Shown: positions 17,220 to 27,386 of the stretch, in pieces | Position numbering within the stretch: position 1 is the stretch's first letter | Layout: each line of letters begins with the position of its first letter | Assembly: GCF_030291135.1 (NCBI RefSeq) | Contig: NZ_CP127409.1 | Span: 2,852,001-2,916,000 of the forward strand | Source: Rhodanobacter thiooxydans | GTDB taxonomy: Bacteria > Pseudomonadota > Gammaproteobacteria > Xanthomonadales > Rhodanobacteraceae | Reading direction: 5' to 3' | Length of the DNA stretch: 64,000 nt | Made by a program: the position numbers and the translations under genes | The notes under the pieces: model-generated | What the model was told of the DNA's origin: nothing | Seen by the model: the letters and a program-made list of their open reading frames with translations, nothing else | Databases searched by the model: none

Positions 17220-19102
17220 AAAGGCACCGGGCAATGCAGGCTGGCGCAGATCACCCGCAACAACTCGGCCTCTTCCACGCTGACCTGGCCGTCGGCGTGG
17301 ACCGCGCGCAGCAAGGCCTGGATCACCAGCTCCTTGGCCATCGGGCTCAGCCCGTCCAGATCGTCCAGCGCGTGCTCGAACGGCGCCTGCCAGGCCGCCG
17401 CCGGCGGCGTCCACTCGATGGCCTCGCCGGGGAACGCCTGCTGCATCGCCAACAGCCAGGCGCGCCTCGCAGCGGCCTCGTCCGAGCAGCCAGCCGCGGC
17501 GACGATGGTGCAGACCAGGATCACGCTGTCGCGCGCCGCCGGGAGTTTCTTCACGCCATCGACCGGTGCGCGGCGCGGCGAGCGCGCCTCGCTCAGGTGA
17601 ATGCGCAGCAGCCGCGCCAGGCAGTACTCGTTGATGTCGACCCGGCCATCCACCTTGACCAGGTCGTCGAGCGCGCGCAACAAAGTCTGCTGGCGTCCGT
17701 CAGGCAGTTGCCTGAGCGCGGGAAACGCCAGCGAGACCAGCGGCAGGCGCGCGATCGGCGCCAAGGCGGCCAGAACGGAAACCTGCGCCTGCACGGCGCG
17801 CTGCACGTCGTCGCCAAACGCATCGGCGACGATCCGGCGCTGCGCCGGCTGCAGCTCCGCCTCCAATGACAGCGCCAGCGCCAGCATCACCGTCAGCGCG
17901 GACTCGGGCTGCTGCACGGCTTCGCCCAGGCTCGTCGGTATCGCCTGCTGCACGGCCGCGGCATGCTGGAACGCCGGAGCGACTGAGGCAACGCCGCCGG
18001 CCAGCACGCCCGTCAGTATCGGTGGCAACGACATGCCCGGCACGCTCGAGGCGGCGGCCAGGGGGCCGTTCGCTGGCGCAGGTGGTGGCGACGCCGCTTC
18101 GCGCTGCATCCCCGCCGCCATGCGCGCCAGGTCAGCCTCCTTGAAGCCAGGCTCCAGCATCCGGATACGCTCGAGCAAGGGCGGGTGGGTGGCGAACAGC
18201 GCGTTGAACGTACCGGCCTCGCCGAACAGCATGTGCGCCACTTCCTGCTTGTTCGCCACCTGCAGGGTGGAGCCTTCGGCGAGGATCGCGATCTTCTTCA
18301 ACGCGCCGGCGATGCCGTCGGTCTGGCGGGTGAACTGCACCGCCGAGGCATCTGCCAGCGATTCGCGCGAGCGCGCCACCGCGGCCTGGATCAGTCGCCC
18401 GAAGAAATAACCGATGTAGCCGACCGCCATCAGCGCCAGCCCGATCAGCCACACCTGGCCGCCACCCCGACGGTTGCCGCTGCCGCCGAACCAGATCACC
18501 CGGCGCCCCACGATCGCCAGCACCAGGATGCCGAACAGCAGGCCCATCAGGCGGATGTTGAGCCGCATGTCGCCGTTCAACACGTGGCTGAACTCGTGCG
18601 CGATCACGCCCTGCAGCTCGTCGCGGCTGAGCTGGTCGAGGCAGCCCCGGGTCACGCACACCGCCGCGTCGGAGGCCGAGTAGCCGGCAGCGAAGGCGTT
18701 GATGCCCGCTTCGTCGGCCATCAGATAGATGTCCGGCACCGGCACGCCCGCAGCGATGGCGACTTCCTCGATCACGTTGCGCAGCCGTCGCAGCTGCGGG
18801 TCGCGGGTATCCGGCGGTACCGGCACCGCGCCCATGCTTTCGGCCACCGCCTTGCCACCACTGGACAGGCTCATGATGCGGAACAGCGAACTGAGCCCGA
18901 TCCCGGCGATGACCGCGCCGCTGCTGGCGAACAACAGCGGCAGGTTCGATGCAGCCGGTTCGCCGGCGGCCGCGTGATGGCCCATGGTCAGCCATACCAC
19001 CGCGTCGATCGTCGCCACGATCGCCACCACCGCCAGCACGAACAGCAGCACCAGACGCCGGCTGCTGCCGCGCACGCGCGCCTGTTGCGCAAAGAAATCC
19101 AT
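17216..19102 (-). CDS. M48-family (HtpX-like) membrane metalloprotease with long C-terminal extension
   Basis: A 628-residue inner-membrane zinc protease. Two N-terminal membrane segments (about 18-40 and 57-75) precede the catalytic domain with HEFSH at 169-173; the third zinc ligand is probably the Glu in SRESLADASAV. Two further hydrophobic segments lie at about 190-250. After residue 310 a helical extension of some 300 residues follows, absent from classical HtpX (about 290). Two stretches, VDGRVDINEYCLARLL and ADGQVSVEEAELLRVI, look like TerB-type helical repeats. GGGAGC precedes the ATG. It follows lemA by 47 bases, a pairing seen widely. Role: probable membrane-protein quality control. 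Confidence 0.9.
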   Translation of the reverse strand: MDFFAQQARVRGSSRRLVLLFVLAVVAIVATIDAVVWLTMGHHAAAGEPAASNLPLLFASSGAVIAGIGLSSLFRIMSLSSGGKAVAESMGAVPVPPDTRDPQLRRLRNVIEEVAIAAGVPVPDIYLMADEAGINAFAAGYSASDAAVCVTRGCLDQLSRDELQGVIAHEFSHVLNGDMRLNIRLMGLLFGILVLAIVGRRVIWFGGSGNRRGGGQVWLIGLALMAVGYIGYFFGRLIQAAVARSRESLADASAVQFTRQTDGIAGALKKIAILAEGSTLQVANKQEVAHMLFGEAGTFNALFATHPPLLERIRMLEPGFKEADLARMAAGMQREAASPPPAPANGPLAAASSVPGMSLPPILTGVLAGGVASVAPAFQHAAAVQQAIPTSLGEAVQQPESALTVMLALALSLEAELQPAQRRIVADAFGDDVQRAVQAQVSVLAALAPIARLPLVSLAFPALRQLPDGRQQTLLRALDDLVKVDGRVDINEYCLARLLRIHLSEARSPRRAPVDGVKKLPAARDSVILVCTIVAAAGCSDEAAARRAWLLAMQQAFPGEAIEWTPPAAAWQAPFEHALDDLDGLSPMAKELVIQALLRAVHADGQVSVEEAELLRVICASLHCPVPL

Positions 19103-19149
19103 GGAAGCTCCCGGGTGGCGCCGCGGCATGCGCCGCGACGCGACGGCGA

Positions 19150-19737
19150 TCAGCTGAAGGAAACCTTCGGCACGTCGCGTACGGCCGGGTCCTCGATCTT
19201 CAGCGGTTCGGCCGCGGCGAAGCCGAAGCTGTTCGCCACGAACGAGGCGGGAAAGACCTCGCGCTTGTTGTTGTAGGTCAGCACCGAGTCGTTGTACGCC
19301 TGGCGCGCGAATGCCACGCGGTTCTCCGTGGATGTCAGCTCTTCGGAGAGCTGCATCATGGTCTGGTTCGCCTTCAGGTCGGGATAGGCCTCCTGCAGCG
19401 CGAACAAATGGCCCAACGTCTGGGTCAAGGCATTCTCGCTGCTGGCCAGCTGCTGCATCGCGGCCGGATCGCCCGGGTTGGCCTTCGCACCGGCCAGCCC
19501 GCTGACCGCCGCGTTGCGCGCCTGCACCACCGCCTCGAGCGTGCCGCGTTCGTGCGCGAGATAGCCCTTGGCGGTCTCGACCAGGTTCGGAATCAGGTCG
19601 TGGCGCCGGGTGAGCTGCACGTCGATCTGCGCAAACGCGTTCTTGTAGCCGTTGCGCGAGGTGACCAGTCCGTTGTAGATCGCCACGAAGTACAAGACAA
19701 TCAGGACAACAACAATCAGAAAAACGATCAGACCCAT
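19150..19737 (-). CDS. lemA: LemA family protein
   Basis: A 195-residue protein with an N-terminal hydrophobic anchor (GLIVFLIVVVLIVLYFVAIY) and a long helical periplasmic part. Family motifs are RRHDLIPNLVETAKGY, LEAVVQARNAA and AFARQAYNDSV. I chose the ATG at 19737, with GGAGAG nine bases upstream, over 19770. It is the first gene of a two-gene operon with the M48 protease. The molecular function of LemA proteins is not settled; they are often co-encoded with membrane proteases. Confidence 0.93.
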   Translation of the reverse strand: MGLIVFLIVVVLIVLYFVAIYNGLVTSRNGYKNAFAQIDVQLTRRHDLIPNLVETAKGYLAHERGTLEAVVQARNAAVSGLAGAKANPGDPAAMQQLASSENALTQTLGHLFALQEAYPDLKANQTMMQLSEELTSTENRVAFARQAYNDSVLTYNNKREVFPASFVANSFGFAAAEPLKIEDPAVRDVPKVSFS

Positions 19738-19792
19738 CGTCGAGCTCTCCACCCTGAGGCGCATCCCCACGCCGGAACCACGTCAGAATACC

Positions 19793-21100
19793 ATGCAGTT
19801 TCATAAGATCTTCCTGCTGATCGCGGGCGCACTGGGGCTGGCCTGCACGCCGCTCCGCGCCGCCGCGTCACCCGCTTCCCCGGCGCCCGCCACGCTGTCG
19901 GTCAGTGTCGGCAACACGCCGCAGAAACTCCCGCCACTGCGCGTCAAGCAGACGCTCGCGGACTACCAGCGTTGGCTGAACCTCCTCGCCCAGCGCGATG
20001 CGGTGGCCGGCCTGGCCACCGCCGTGGTGGTCGACGGCAAGGTGGTCTACGAGGGCACCGTCGGCTATGCCGACGCTGCCACCAGGCAGCCGATCACGCC
20101 GAACACCGTGTTCCGTCTCGCCTCGCTGTCGAAGGCGTTCGCCACCGCCATCGCCGGCCTGCTGGTCGACGACGGCAAGCTGGGCTGGGACACCAAGCTG
20201 ATCGACGTGCTGCCGTACTTCAAGCTGAAGGACATGCAGGCCGCCTCGCAGGCCACCGTCGGCGACATCCTGGGCCAACGGCTGGGCCTGCCACGCAACA
20301 CCTACGACAACATGCTCGAGGGCGACACCTCGTACGAAGAGCTGGTGCGCAAGCTGGACGAGGTCGACATGATCTGCGGCGTGGGCCAGTGCTACGGCTA
20401 CCAGAACGTCGCCTTCAGCATGATCGGCGACGTGGTGCTCGCGCGCACCGGCGACTTCTTCTATCACCAGGTCGACAAGCGCATCTTCTATCCGCTGGGC
20501 ATGACTACCGCCAGCTACGGCCGCGCCGCACTGGAATCCAGCAAGAGCTGGGCGCGCCCGCATCGCGCCACCAGCCGGGGCTGGGTGCCATTCGAGCCGA
20601 GCGAAACCTATTACCGGGTCGCGCCGGCGGCCGGCGTCAACGCCAGCCTGCGCGACATGGAAAAATGGCTGATCGCGCAGATGGGCGGCCGCCAGGACGT
20701 GTTGCCCACCTCGCTGCTGGACATGCTGCACGCTCCCGGCGTCGCCACACCCAGCGAACTGCACGCCACTCCGTGGCGCCGCGCGCGACTGACCGACGCG
20801 TACTACGCACTCGGCTGGCGGGTCTACAAATACGGCGGCGAGACCCTGATCTATCACGCCGGCGCCGTGGCGGGCTATCGCACCATGATCGGCTTTTTCC
20901 CGAAGTACCGTGCCGGCGTGGTGACCCTGTGGAACTCCACCGGCCCCACGCCGAGCGGGCTGATGCCGATGGTGTTCGACGACCTGCTGGGCCTGCCGCA
21001 CGTCGACTGGGCCAACCTCGACAGTGCCGCCAGACCCGCGGCGAAGCCGAAGGCAAAATCGAAAGCGCGCACGCATCGTCGCGCACCGCGTCACCGCTGA
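19793..21100 (+). CDS. Serine beta-lactamase-like hydrolase (class C/EstB fold), exported
   Basis: A 435-residue protein with a signal peptide (residues 1 to about 24, ending LRAAAS). The active-site SxxK is S111-L-S-K114 in RLASLSKAFAT. The second motif is probably Y-x-N in YGYQN, and the third is HAG in IYHAGAVAGYRTM, in the position of the KTG box. With HAG instead of KTG it is more likely a peptidase, esterase or D-aminopeptidase-like family member than a drug-inactivating lactamase. The C-terminal 25 residues are Lys/Arg/Ala-rich. The start is 55 bases from the divergent lemA start. A strong terminator follows. Confidence 0.88.
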   Translation: MQFHKIFLLIAGALGLACTPLRAAASPASPAPATLSVSVGNTPQKLPPLRVKQTLADYQRWLNLLAQRDAVAGLATAVVVDGKVVYEGTVGYADAATRQPITPNTVFRLASLSKAFATAIAGLLVDDGKLGWDTKLIDVLPYFKLKDMQAASQATVGDILGQRLGLPRNTYDNMLEGDTSYEELVRKLDEVDMICGVGQCYGYQNVAFSMIGDVVLARTGDFFYHQVDKRIFYPLGMTTASYGRAALESSKSWARPHRATSRGWVPFEPSETYYRVAPAAGVNASLRDMEKWLIAQMGGRQDVLPTSLLDMLHAPGVATPSELHATPWRRARLTDAYYALGWRVYKYGGETLIYHAGAVAGYRTMIGFFPKYRAGVVTLWNSTGPTPSGLMPMVFDDLLGLPHVDWANLDSAARPAAKPKAKSKARTHRRAPRHR

Positions 21101-21132
21101 GGGCCCGCACCGGCGCCGGGCTGCAACATCCC

Positions 21133-21173
21133 AAAAAAAGGGCGGCGCATGCGAAACATGCGCCGCCCTTTTT
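21133..21173. terminator. Bidirectional rho-independent terminator
   Basis: AAAAAGGGCGGCGCATG, loop CGAAA, CATGCGCCGCCCTTTTT: a long perfect stem flanked by A and T runs. It serves the lactamase-like gene (+) and the TonB-like gene (-). Confidence 0.93.
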
Positions 21174-21191
21174 GCTTTCCTCACGTCAGGG

Positions 21192-22217
21192 TCAGAGCTT
21201 GAACTCGATCCGCTGCTGCTTGACGCTGGAAACAGCCGTGCCGTCTTTCATCGCCGGATTGAAGCGGTAACGTTCCACCGCGTCGATGGCGGCGCGATCG
21301 AAGACGTGGCGCGGCTGCGAATCAACCACCTTCACGTTGCTGGTCGTGCCGTCGGGATCGACCGTGAACGACACCACCACCCAGCCCTCCTGGCGTGCCC
21401 GCATCGCGGCCGTGGGATAGCGTGCCGCCATACCCTTCACCAGCACTGCTGCCGTGTCCCCGCCAGCCGCAGTAGCACCGTCCGCACTTGCGGCGCCGCC
21501 ATCAGCCGCCGCACTCGCCGCGGCCTGCTGGCGCGGCTGTTGCGCGGTGCGCGCCTGCTCTGTCTTCTGCTGTTCGGCCAACTGGGCCTTTTGCTGCGCA
21601 GCCAGCTGATCTGCCGCCTGCTTTTCCGCCGCGGCCTTCTGGGCGGCCAGCTGCGCGGCCTTTTGCTGATCGACGGCCTGCTGCTTGTCCTGCGTCTTGC
21701 GCTGGGCATCCAGCTTGGAACGGAGAATGGTCAGGGTGAAGTTGGCCGGGTCGGCCTTCGCCAGCAGGTCGATCTGGCGCTGCGCTTCGCCGAGGTCACG
21801 CGAGTTGATCGCCTGCTCGGCCGAAGTGGCCGCGAACGGGAACGTCTCGCGCAACGCATCGGAAGCCACCTTGTTGCCGGGATCCTTTTCCAGCACGCGC
21901 AGGTAGAACTCGAAGGCGTTGTTGCCGGCCGGCGCCAGGTAGCGCTGCTCGTTCATGGCGCTGCGCGCCTCGGTCAGCAGCTGGTCGAGACCCATCGCCG
22001 CCACGTTGGCCGGCGGCGGCGCCGTCCGCGTCGCCGCGGAAACCGGCGTGGACGGATGACCGCCCGAGTCGGCCATGATCAGGTCCTGGTGCGGCTTGAT
22101 GATCAGGAACCACGCACCCACGGCGAGCAGGGCGAAGATGGCGATGATGGCAATGATCAGGGGCCGAACGGCCCCGCGCGCATGCCGGCGCGTATGAAGT
22201 ATGTATCGGGTATCCAT
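21192..22217 (-). CDS. TonB-family energy transducer
   Basis: A 341-residue protein. A short cytoplasmic start is followed by one membrane segment (PLIIAIIAIFALLAVGAWFLII, about residues 19-40). A helical Ala/Gln/Lys-rich periplasmic region (about 110-240) includes tandem AAQ/EQQK stretches and probably forms a coiled coil. The C-terminal TonB domain (about 250-341) shows YPTAAMRARQEGWVVVSFTV and AIDAVERYRFNPA. TonB proteins transmit proton-motive force to outer-membrane receptors. No exbB or exbD is adjacent, and the long coiled region in place of a Pro-rich spacer makes it an accessory TonB-like protein rather than an obvious core TonB. Confidence 0.88.
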   Translation of the reverse strand: MDTRYILHTRRHARGAVRPLIIAIIAIFALLAVGAWFLIIKPHQDLIMADSGGHPSTPVSAATRTAPPPANVAAMGLDQLLTEARSAMNEQRYLAPAGNNAFEFYLRVLEKDPGNKVASDALRETFPFAATSAEQAINSRDLGEAQRQIDLLAKADPANFTLTILRSKLDAQRKTQDKQQAVDQQKAAQLAAQKAAAEKQAADQLAAQQKAQLAEQQKTEQARTAQQPRQQAAASAAADGGAASADGATAAGGDTAAVLVKGMAARYPTAAMRARQEGWVVVSFTVDPDGTTSNVKVVDSQPRHVFDRAAIDAVERYRFNPAMKDGTAVSSVKQQRIEFKL

Positions 22218-22591
22218 GGTCTCTCACTGAGTGTCGACAGATACCCGCGCTTTTTCCCCCTGTCCATCCAGGAGCGGCGAATCCCCTGATTCGCCGCGGC
22301 GCGGATGTGCAGAAGGTAACTCCAATGGCGCAGCACGGCAAATGACCCGTAGACCCGTGGCGCCTGGCGGACATCCGTCGACGCAAGCCGTCGCTGCAAT
22401 CGCCGGAAAGCGGCGCGGTCGAGGCGGGCAGCGGAGTGGCATGCAGCCACCGTGGAAGGAATTTGCCAGCCCCGGAAACGAAGCGTCCCGGCCAGGCCGG
22501 GACGAAGGCTTCTCGAAGTGCTCTCCCCGCGCTGGGCACCGCGGGGAGAGAAGTCGATTGCTTGTCTTATTGTGGAGTGTTGCGTGTCGCC

Positions 22592-23125
22592 TTACTTTTT
22601 CGCTTTGGCCTTCGCGGTCTTGGTGGCCTTCACCACCTTGGCCGGTGCAGCTTTCTTGGCGGCAGCCTTCTTCGGCGCAGCCTTCTTCGCAACCTTCTTT
22701 ACAGCAGCTTTCTTGGCGGCTGCCGGCTTCTTGGCAGCTTTCTTGGCGGCCGGCTTCTTGGCGGCAGCCTTCTTGGCGGCCGGCTTCTTGGCAACCGGCT
22801 TCTTGGCGGCGGCCTTCTTCACGGCGGGTTTCTTGGCGGCGGCCTTCTTGGCGGCCGGTTTCTTTGCAGCGGATTTCTTGGCAGTGGCCATGGTTCGTCT
22901 CAGCTCCTCATCAGTTGGCAGTGGTTGCCCAGTAAAAGCGTGCAGGAACGCCTCGACCAACAAGTCGCTGTTGGTAGCGTGCCGAAGATTGTTCACTTGA
23001 CGGTGGGTGCGCAAATCAGAAAGCCGCCGCAGCACATGCAGCGGAATCGAGACAGTGATCTTGCGTACTGCATTGGCCTTTTCACCGTGCTCGACATACG
23101 GCTTGATGAATTTCGTTGTCGCCAT
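22592..23125 (-). CDS. metJ: MetJ-type methionine repressor fused to a histone-H1-like Lys/Ala-rich tail
   Basis: A 177-residue protein. Residues 4-76 are a MetJ ribbon-helix-helix domain. The DNA-contacting strand RKITVSIP includes K22 and T24, equivalent to K23 and T25 of E. coli MetJ, and [10 protein letters not shown] and [11 protein letters not shown] match MetJ closely. At about residue 77, where E. coli MetJ continues into its last helices (total about 104), the sequence turns into about 100 residues of KKPAAKKAA-type repeats like bacterial H1/AlgP tails. I chose the ATG at 23125 because GGGGAA lies at a good distance. An internal ATG at 22891 could yield the tail alone. Two met-box-like octamers lie in its promoter. 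Expected role: repression of methionine genes with S-adenosylmethionine as corepressor; the tail probably adds non-specific DNA binding. Confidence 0.88.
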   Translation of the reverse strand: MATTKFIKPYVEHGEKANAVRKITVSIPLHVLRRLSDLRTHRQVNNLRHATNSDLLVEAFLHAFTGQPLPTDEELRRTMATAKKSAAKKPAAKKAAAKKPAVKKAAAKKPVAKKPAAKKAAAKKPAAKKAAKKPAAAKKAAVKKVAKKAAPKKAAAKKAAPAKVVKATKTAKAKAKK

Positions 23126-23270
23126 AAAACGCATTCCCCGTGATCTGTTGCGAAAGCTATCCCCGAAGATTTCTGCTGTCAATTGATTTCAATCATCAAA
23201 TCAACCCGCCTCACCCCCTCCCAAACCGGCCCGCAGCCTGCCTCGACAAGGCTTTCGGGGCAATGATCCT

Positions 23271-23299
23271 ATTTATCAAATGGACGTCCAGACATCCAA
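23271..23299 (-). promoter_or_regulatory. Probable metJ promoter with two met-box-like octamers in its spacer
   Basis: On the minus strand TTGGAT (23299-23294) and GATAAA (23277-23272) are separated by 16 bases. Two abutting octamers (plus strand GGACGTCC at 23282-23289 and AGACATCC at 23290-23297) each match the met-box consensus AGACGTCT at 6 of 8 positions. They fill the region from the -35 into the spacer. An A/T-rich tract (23300-23333) lies upstream and could act as an UP element. The leader would be about 140 bases. Confidence 0.55.
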
Positions 23300-23768
23300 A
23301 GTTTTTTTACAAAAAAATGTAATAAACGCCCATAACCCTTGGTACACAACGGTTTCGAGGCATGAGCCAAACAAAGACGCGTAAAATGGTCAACGCATGG
23401 CATCACTCGCGCGCGACACATTCCTGGCCACCGGGCGACTCCCGGCAGATGAACAGAACACGACTGAAACCCGTCAAACCGGTATCCCGGCACAGGCAAA
23501 AAATATCCGGCACCCTGCCCTAGGCGCACCCCGGGAACGGCGCGAACGGGATGTGCGGCACTCCGGCGCTGCTCGCTGATGGCGACGCCGCGAGGTCGAT
23601 TCGCGCGCGATGGCATCGTCGATGACATGCATGCGCGGCGCGATCATCGGGATGATTTCATCGGAGGAGAGGAGCTCGCCTGCGGACCCACGGTTTCGCT
23701 CGATGGCACACACGGAGAATGAAGCGGCCGCATGCATGGCGCGATGACACGTCCACCCCGGAAACAGT
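23300..23768. other. Gene-free stretch between metJ promoter and gcvH
   Basis: About 470 bases without a supportable gene. Only short, compositionally unremarkable open frames are present (for example 23474-23803 minus and 23397-23579 plus), without family motifs or good ribosome sites. The left end (23300-23333) is A/T-rich. I see no riboswitch or tRNA-like fold. Confidence 0.5.
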
Positions 23769-23791
23769 GCCGGCCGCACTGGGCGGCCGGC
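23769..23791 (-). terminator. Hairpin downstream of gcvH
   Basis: GCCGGCCG, seven-base loop, CGGCCGGC lies 27 bases beyond the gcvH stop. On the minus strand it is followed by ACTGTTTCC, only a weak T tract, so termination is uncertain. Confidence 0.45.
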
Positions 23792-23817
23792 AAGGTCGAG
23801 CATGTTCGCGGGTGACT

Positions 23818-24213
23818 TCAGTGGTCTTCGTTCTCGACCAGTTCTTCGTAGTCGTTCGCGTCGAGTAGTTCGTCGAGCTCGGCGCGGTCGCTGGGGCGCA
23901 CCAAGAAGATCCAGCCTTCGCCGAAGGCATCCTCATTGATGGTCTCGGGCTTGTCGTTGAGCAGCTCGTTGACCGCGACGACCTCGCCGGACACCGGCGA
24001 ATAGATGTCCGAGGCGGCCTTCACCGACTCGACCACCGCGGCGCCGACGCCGGCCTTCACGGCGGAGCCGACTTCCGGCAGCTCGACGTAGACCAGATCG
24101 CCGAGCTGGCCCTGCGCGTGGTCGGAGATGCCCACCCGGACCAGGCCGTCGTCTTCGGCGCGGGCCCACTCGTGGGACTTGAGGAATTTCAGATCGCCGG
24201 GAATCTCGCTCAT
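23818..24213 (-). CDS. gcvH: Glycine cleavage system H protein
   Basis: A 131-residue lipoyl carrier, matching the family length. The lipoate attachment Lys is K65 in [22 protein letters not shown] and NEDAFGEGW complete the lipoyl domain. It shuttles the aminomethyl group between the P, T and L proteins in the cytosol. It lies 92 bases downstream of gcvT on the same strand. gcvP is not in the window, so the operon is split or gcvP lies elsewhere. Confidence 0.97.
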   Translation of the reverse strand: MSEIPGDLKFLKSHEWARAEDDGLVRVGISDHAQGQLGDLVYVELPEVGSAVKAGVGAAVVESVKAASDIYSPVSGEVVAVNELLNDKPETINEDAFGEGWIFLVRPSDRAELDELLDANDYEELVENEDH

Positions 24214-24305
24214 GATCGGGGTCCAGTCGTTGGGTTGGGTCGGGTTACAGGCGGTGATTCTAGCCACATCCGCCGGGGGAAGAATGTACCGCGGCGCGAT
24301 GCCGC

Positions 24306-25406
<1,101 letters not shown>

Positions 25407-25493
25407 CGCGGCGGCGCCTTGCGGGGAAAGTCCCACATTATCGCCGCCGGCAACGGGCAATCCAAGCGGTGCGCGGCCGTTGGCCGCGGTGCG

Positions 25494-27386
25494 TCAGTCG
25501 TCCGCGCCGCCATCCAGCGTGGCCAGCACCCGCGCCACGACCTGTTCGGCCAGCTGCTCGGCGCGCTGCCCGTCGCTCAGCAGATGGATGTCCGGCGCCT
25601 CGGGCCGCTCGTACGGCGCGTCGATGCCGGTAAAGTTGCGGATCGTGCCGGCGCGCGCCTTGCGGTACAGGCCCTTCGGATCGCGCCGCTCGCACTCCGC
25701 CAGCGGCGCGTCCACGAACACTTCCATGAATTCCGACGCGGCGAACAGTTCGCGCGCGGAGCGCCGCTCGCTGCGGTACGGCGAGATCGCGCTGACCAGC
25801 ACGATCAACCCGGCGTCCACCATCAGGTGCGCCACCTCGGCGATGCGGCGGATGTTCTCCACGCGATCCTGCGGGGTGAAGCCCAGATCCCGGTTGATGC
25901 CGTGGCGCACGTTGTCGCCGTCGAGCAGGTAGGTATGGCAACCCAGCGCATGCAGGCGGCGCTCGACCAGATTCGCAACGGTGGACTTGCCGGCGCCGGA
26001 CAGGCCGGTGAACCACAGGCACAGCGGCTGCTGGCCCTTGCTGGAGGCGCGCACGCCCTTGTCGATGTCGACATGCTGCCAGTGCACGTTGGCCGAGCGG
26101 CCGAGCGCGAAGTCCAGCATGCCGCAGGCCACCGTGGCGTTGCTCTGGCGGTCGATCAGGATGAAGCCGCCCAGCGTGCGGTTGTCCGCGTACGCCTCGA
26201 ACGCGACCTCGTCGTCCAGGCCCAGCGTGCAGTAGCCCACCTCGTTGAGCGCCAGCTGCCGCGCGGCGAGCTTGGCCTGGCTGTTGACGTCCACCTTGTG
26301 CTTGATCGACATCACCCGCGCGTTGACGGTACGCGTGCCGAGCTTCAGCCAGTAGGCGCGGTTCGGCAGCAGCGCATTGTCACCCAGCCACAGCAGGTGG
26401 CAGGCGAACTGGTCGGCCACCAGCGCCGGACGCTGCGCGTCAGCGATCACGTCACCGCGGCTCGCGTCGATCTCGCGGTCCAGGCACAGCGTCACCGCCT
26501 GGCCGTCGCCGGCGCTGGCCAGCTCGCCGTCGGCGGTGACGATGCGTTCGATGCGCGCGTGCTGCACGCCGGGCTGCACGATCACCTCGTCGCCCTTCGC
26601 CACGCGGCCGCCGCAGATCGTGCCGGCGTAGCCGCGGAACGACTGGTCGGGCCGGTTCACCCACTGCACCGGCATGCGGAAATCCGCCCCACGCGCAGGC
26701 ATCACGTCGGCCGACTCCAGCAGTTCCAGCAGGCTGGGTCCCTGGTACCAGGGCATGCGCGCGGAACGCGTGCCCACGTTGTCGCCGCCCGGCGCGATCA
26801 CCGGCAGGCATGCCACGCTGGCGATGCCCAGCGTTTGCGCCAGCGCCTGGTAAGCCTCGCTGATCTCGCGATAGACGGCCTCATCGCAACCGACCAGATC
26901 CATCTTGTTCACCGCCAGCAGCACCTGGCGGATGCCGAGCAGGCTGCATATATAAGTGTGCCGGCGGGTCTGCGGCAGCAGGCCCTTGCGCGCGTCCACC
27001 AGCACCACCGCCAGCTCGGCGTTGGAGGCGCCGGTGGCCATGTTGCGCGTGTACTGTTCGTGTCCGGGGCAGTCGGCCACGATGAAGCTGCGCCGCGCGG
27101 TGTGGAAGTAGCGGTAGGCGACGTCGATGGTGATGCCCTGCTCGCGCTCCGCGTCCAAGCCGTCGGTGAGCAGGGCGAAATCCAGCGTGTCACCCGCATC
27201 GGCATGCAGCCGGCGGCTGTCGCGCGCCAGCACGGCGAGCTGGTCGTCCGGCACCGTGCCGGCGTCGTACAGCAGGCGGCCGAGCAGGGTGCTCTTGCCG
27301 TCGTCCACGCTGCCGCAGGTGATGAAGCGCAGCAGACTCTTGTCGGCGTCGGCAGCCGTGATGGCGGAAGCAGTCGAGGCGGCCAT
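25494..27386 (-). CDS. cysNC: Bifunctional sulfate adenylyltransferase subunit 1 / adenylylsulfate kinase
   Basis: A 630-residue fusion. The N-terminal CysN GTPase has P-loop GSVDDGKST (25-33), [12 protein letters not shown] and NKMD motifs and drives ATP sulfurylase activity with CysD. The C-terminal APS kinase (about 450-625) has its own P-loop GLSGAGKST (461-469) and makes PAPS from APS. Fusion of the two is common in xanthomonads and rhizobia. Its ATG shares one base with the cysD stop, so translation is coupled. PAPS feeds cysteine synthesis and is also the donor for sulfotransferases such as the candidate at 48345-50438. Confidence 0.97.
   Translation of the reverse strand: MAASTASAITAADADKSLLRFITCGSVDDGKSTLLGRLLYDAGTVPDDQLAVLARDSRRLHADAGDTLDFALLTDGLDAEREQGITIDVAYRYFHTARRSFIVADCPGHEQYTRNMATGASNAELAVVLVDARKGLLPQTRRHTYICSLLGIRQVLLAVNKMDLVGCDEAVYREISEAYQALAQTLGIASVACLPVIAPGGDNVGTRSARMPWYQGPSLLELLESADVMPARGADFRMPVQWVNRPDQSFRGYAGTICGGRVAKGDEVIVQPGVQHARIERIVTADGELASAGDGQAVTLCLDREIDASRGDVIADAQRPALVADQFACHLLWLGDNALLPNRAYWLKLGTRTVNARVMSIKHKVDVNSQAKLAARQLALNEVGYCTLGLDDEVAFEAYADNRTLGGFILIDRQSNATVACGMLDFALGRSANVHWQHVDIDKGVRASSKGQQPLCLWFTGLSGAGKSTVANLVERRLHALGCHTYLLDGDNVRHGINRDLGFTPQDRVENIRRIAEVAHLMVDAGLIVLVSAISPYRSERRSARELFAASEFMEVFVDAPLAECERRDPKGLYRKARAGTIRNFTGIDAPYERPEAPDIHLLSDGQRAEQLAEQVVARVLATLDGGADD

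Noticed and set aside
23474-23803. A 109-codon minus-strand frame between gcvH and metJ
   Set aside because: No ribosome site, no family feature, and it runs through the gcvH terminator hairpin.
25407-25493. Possible glycine riboswitch upstream of gcvT
   Set aside because: The gap is only 87 bases, too short for the tandem aptamer, and no matching conserved segments were seen.
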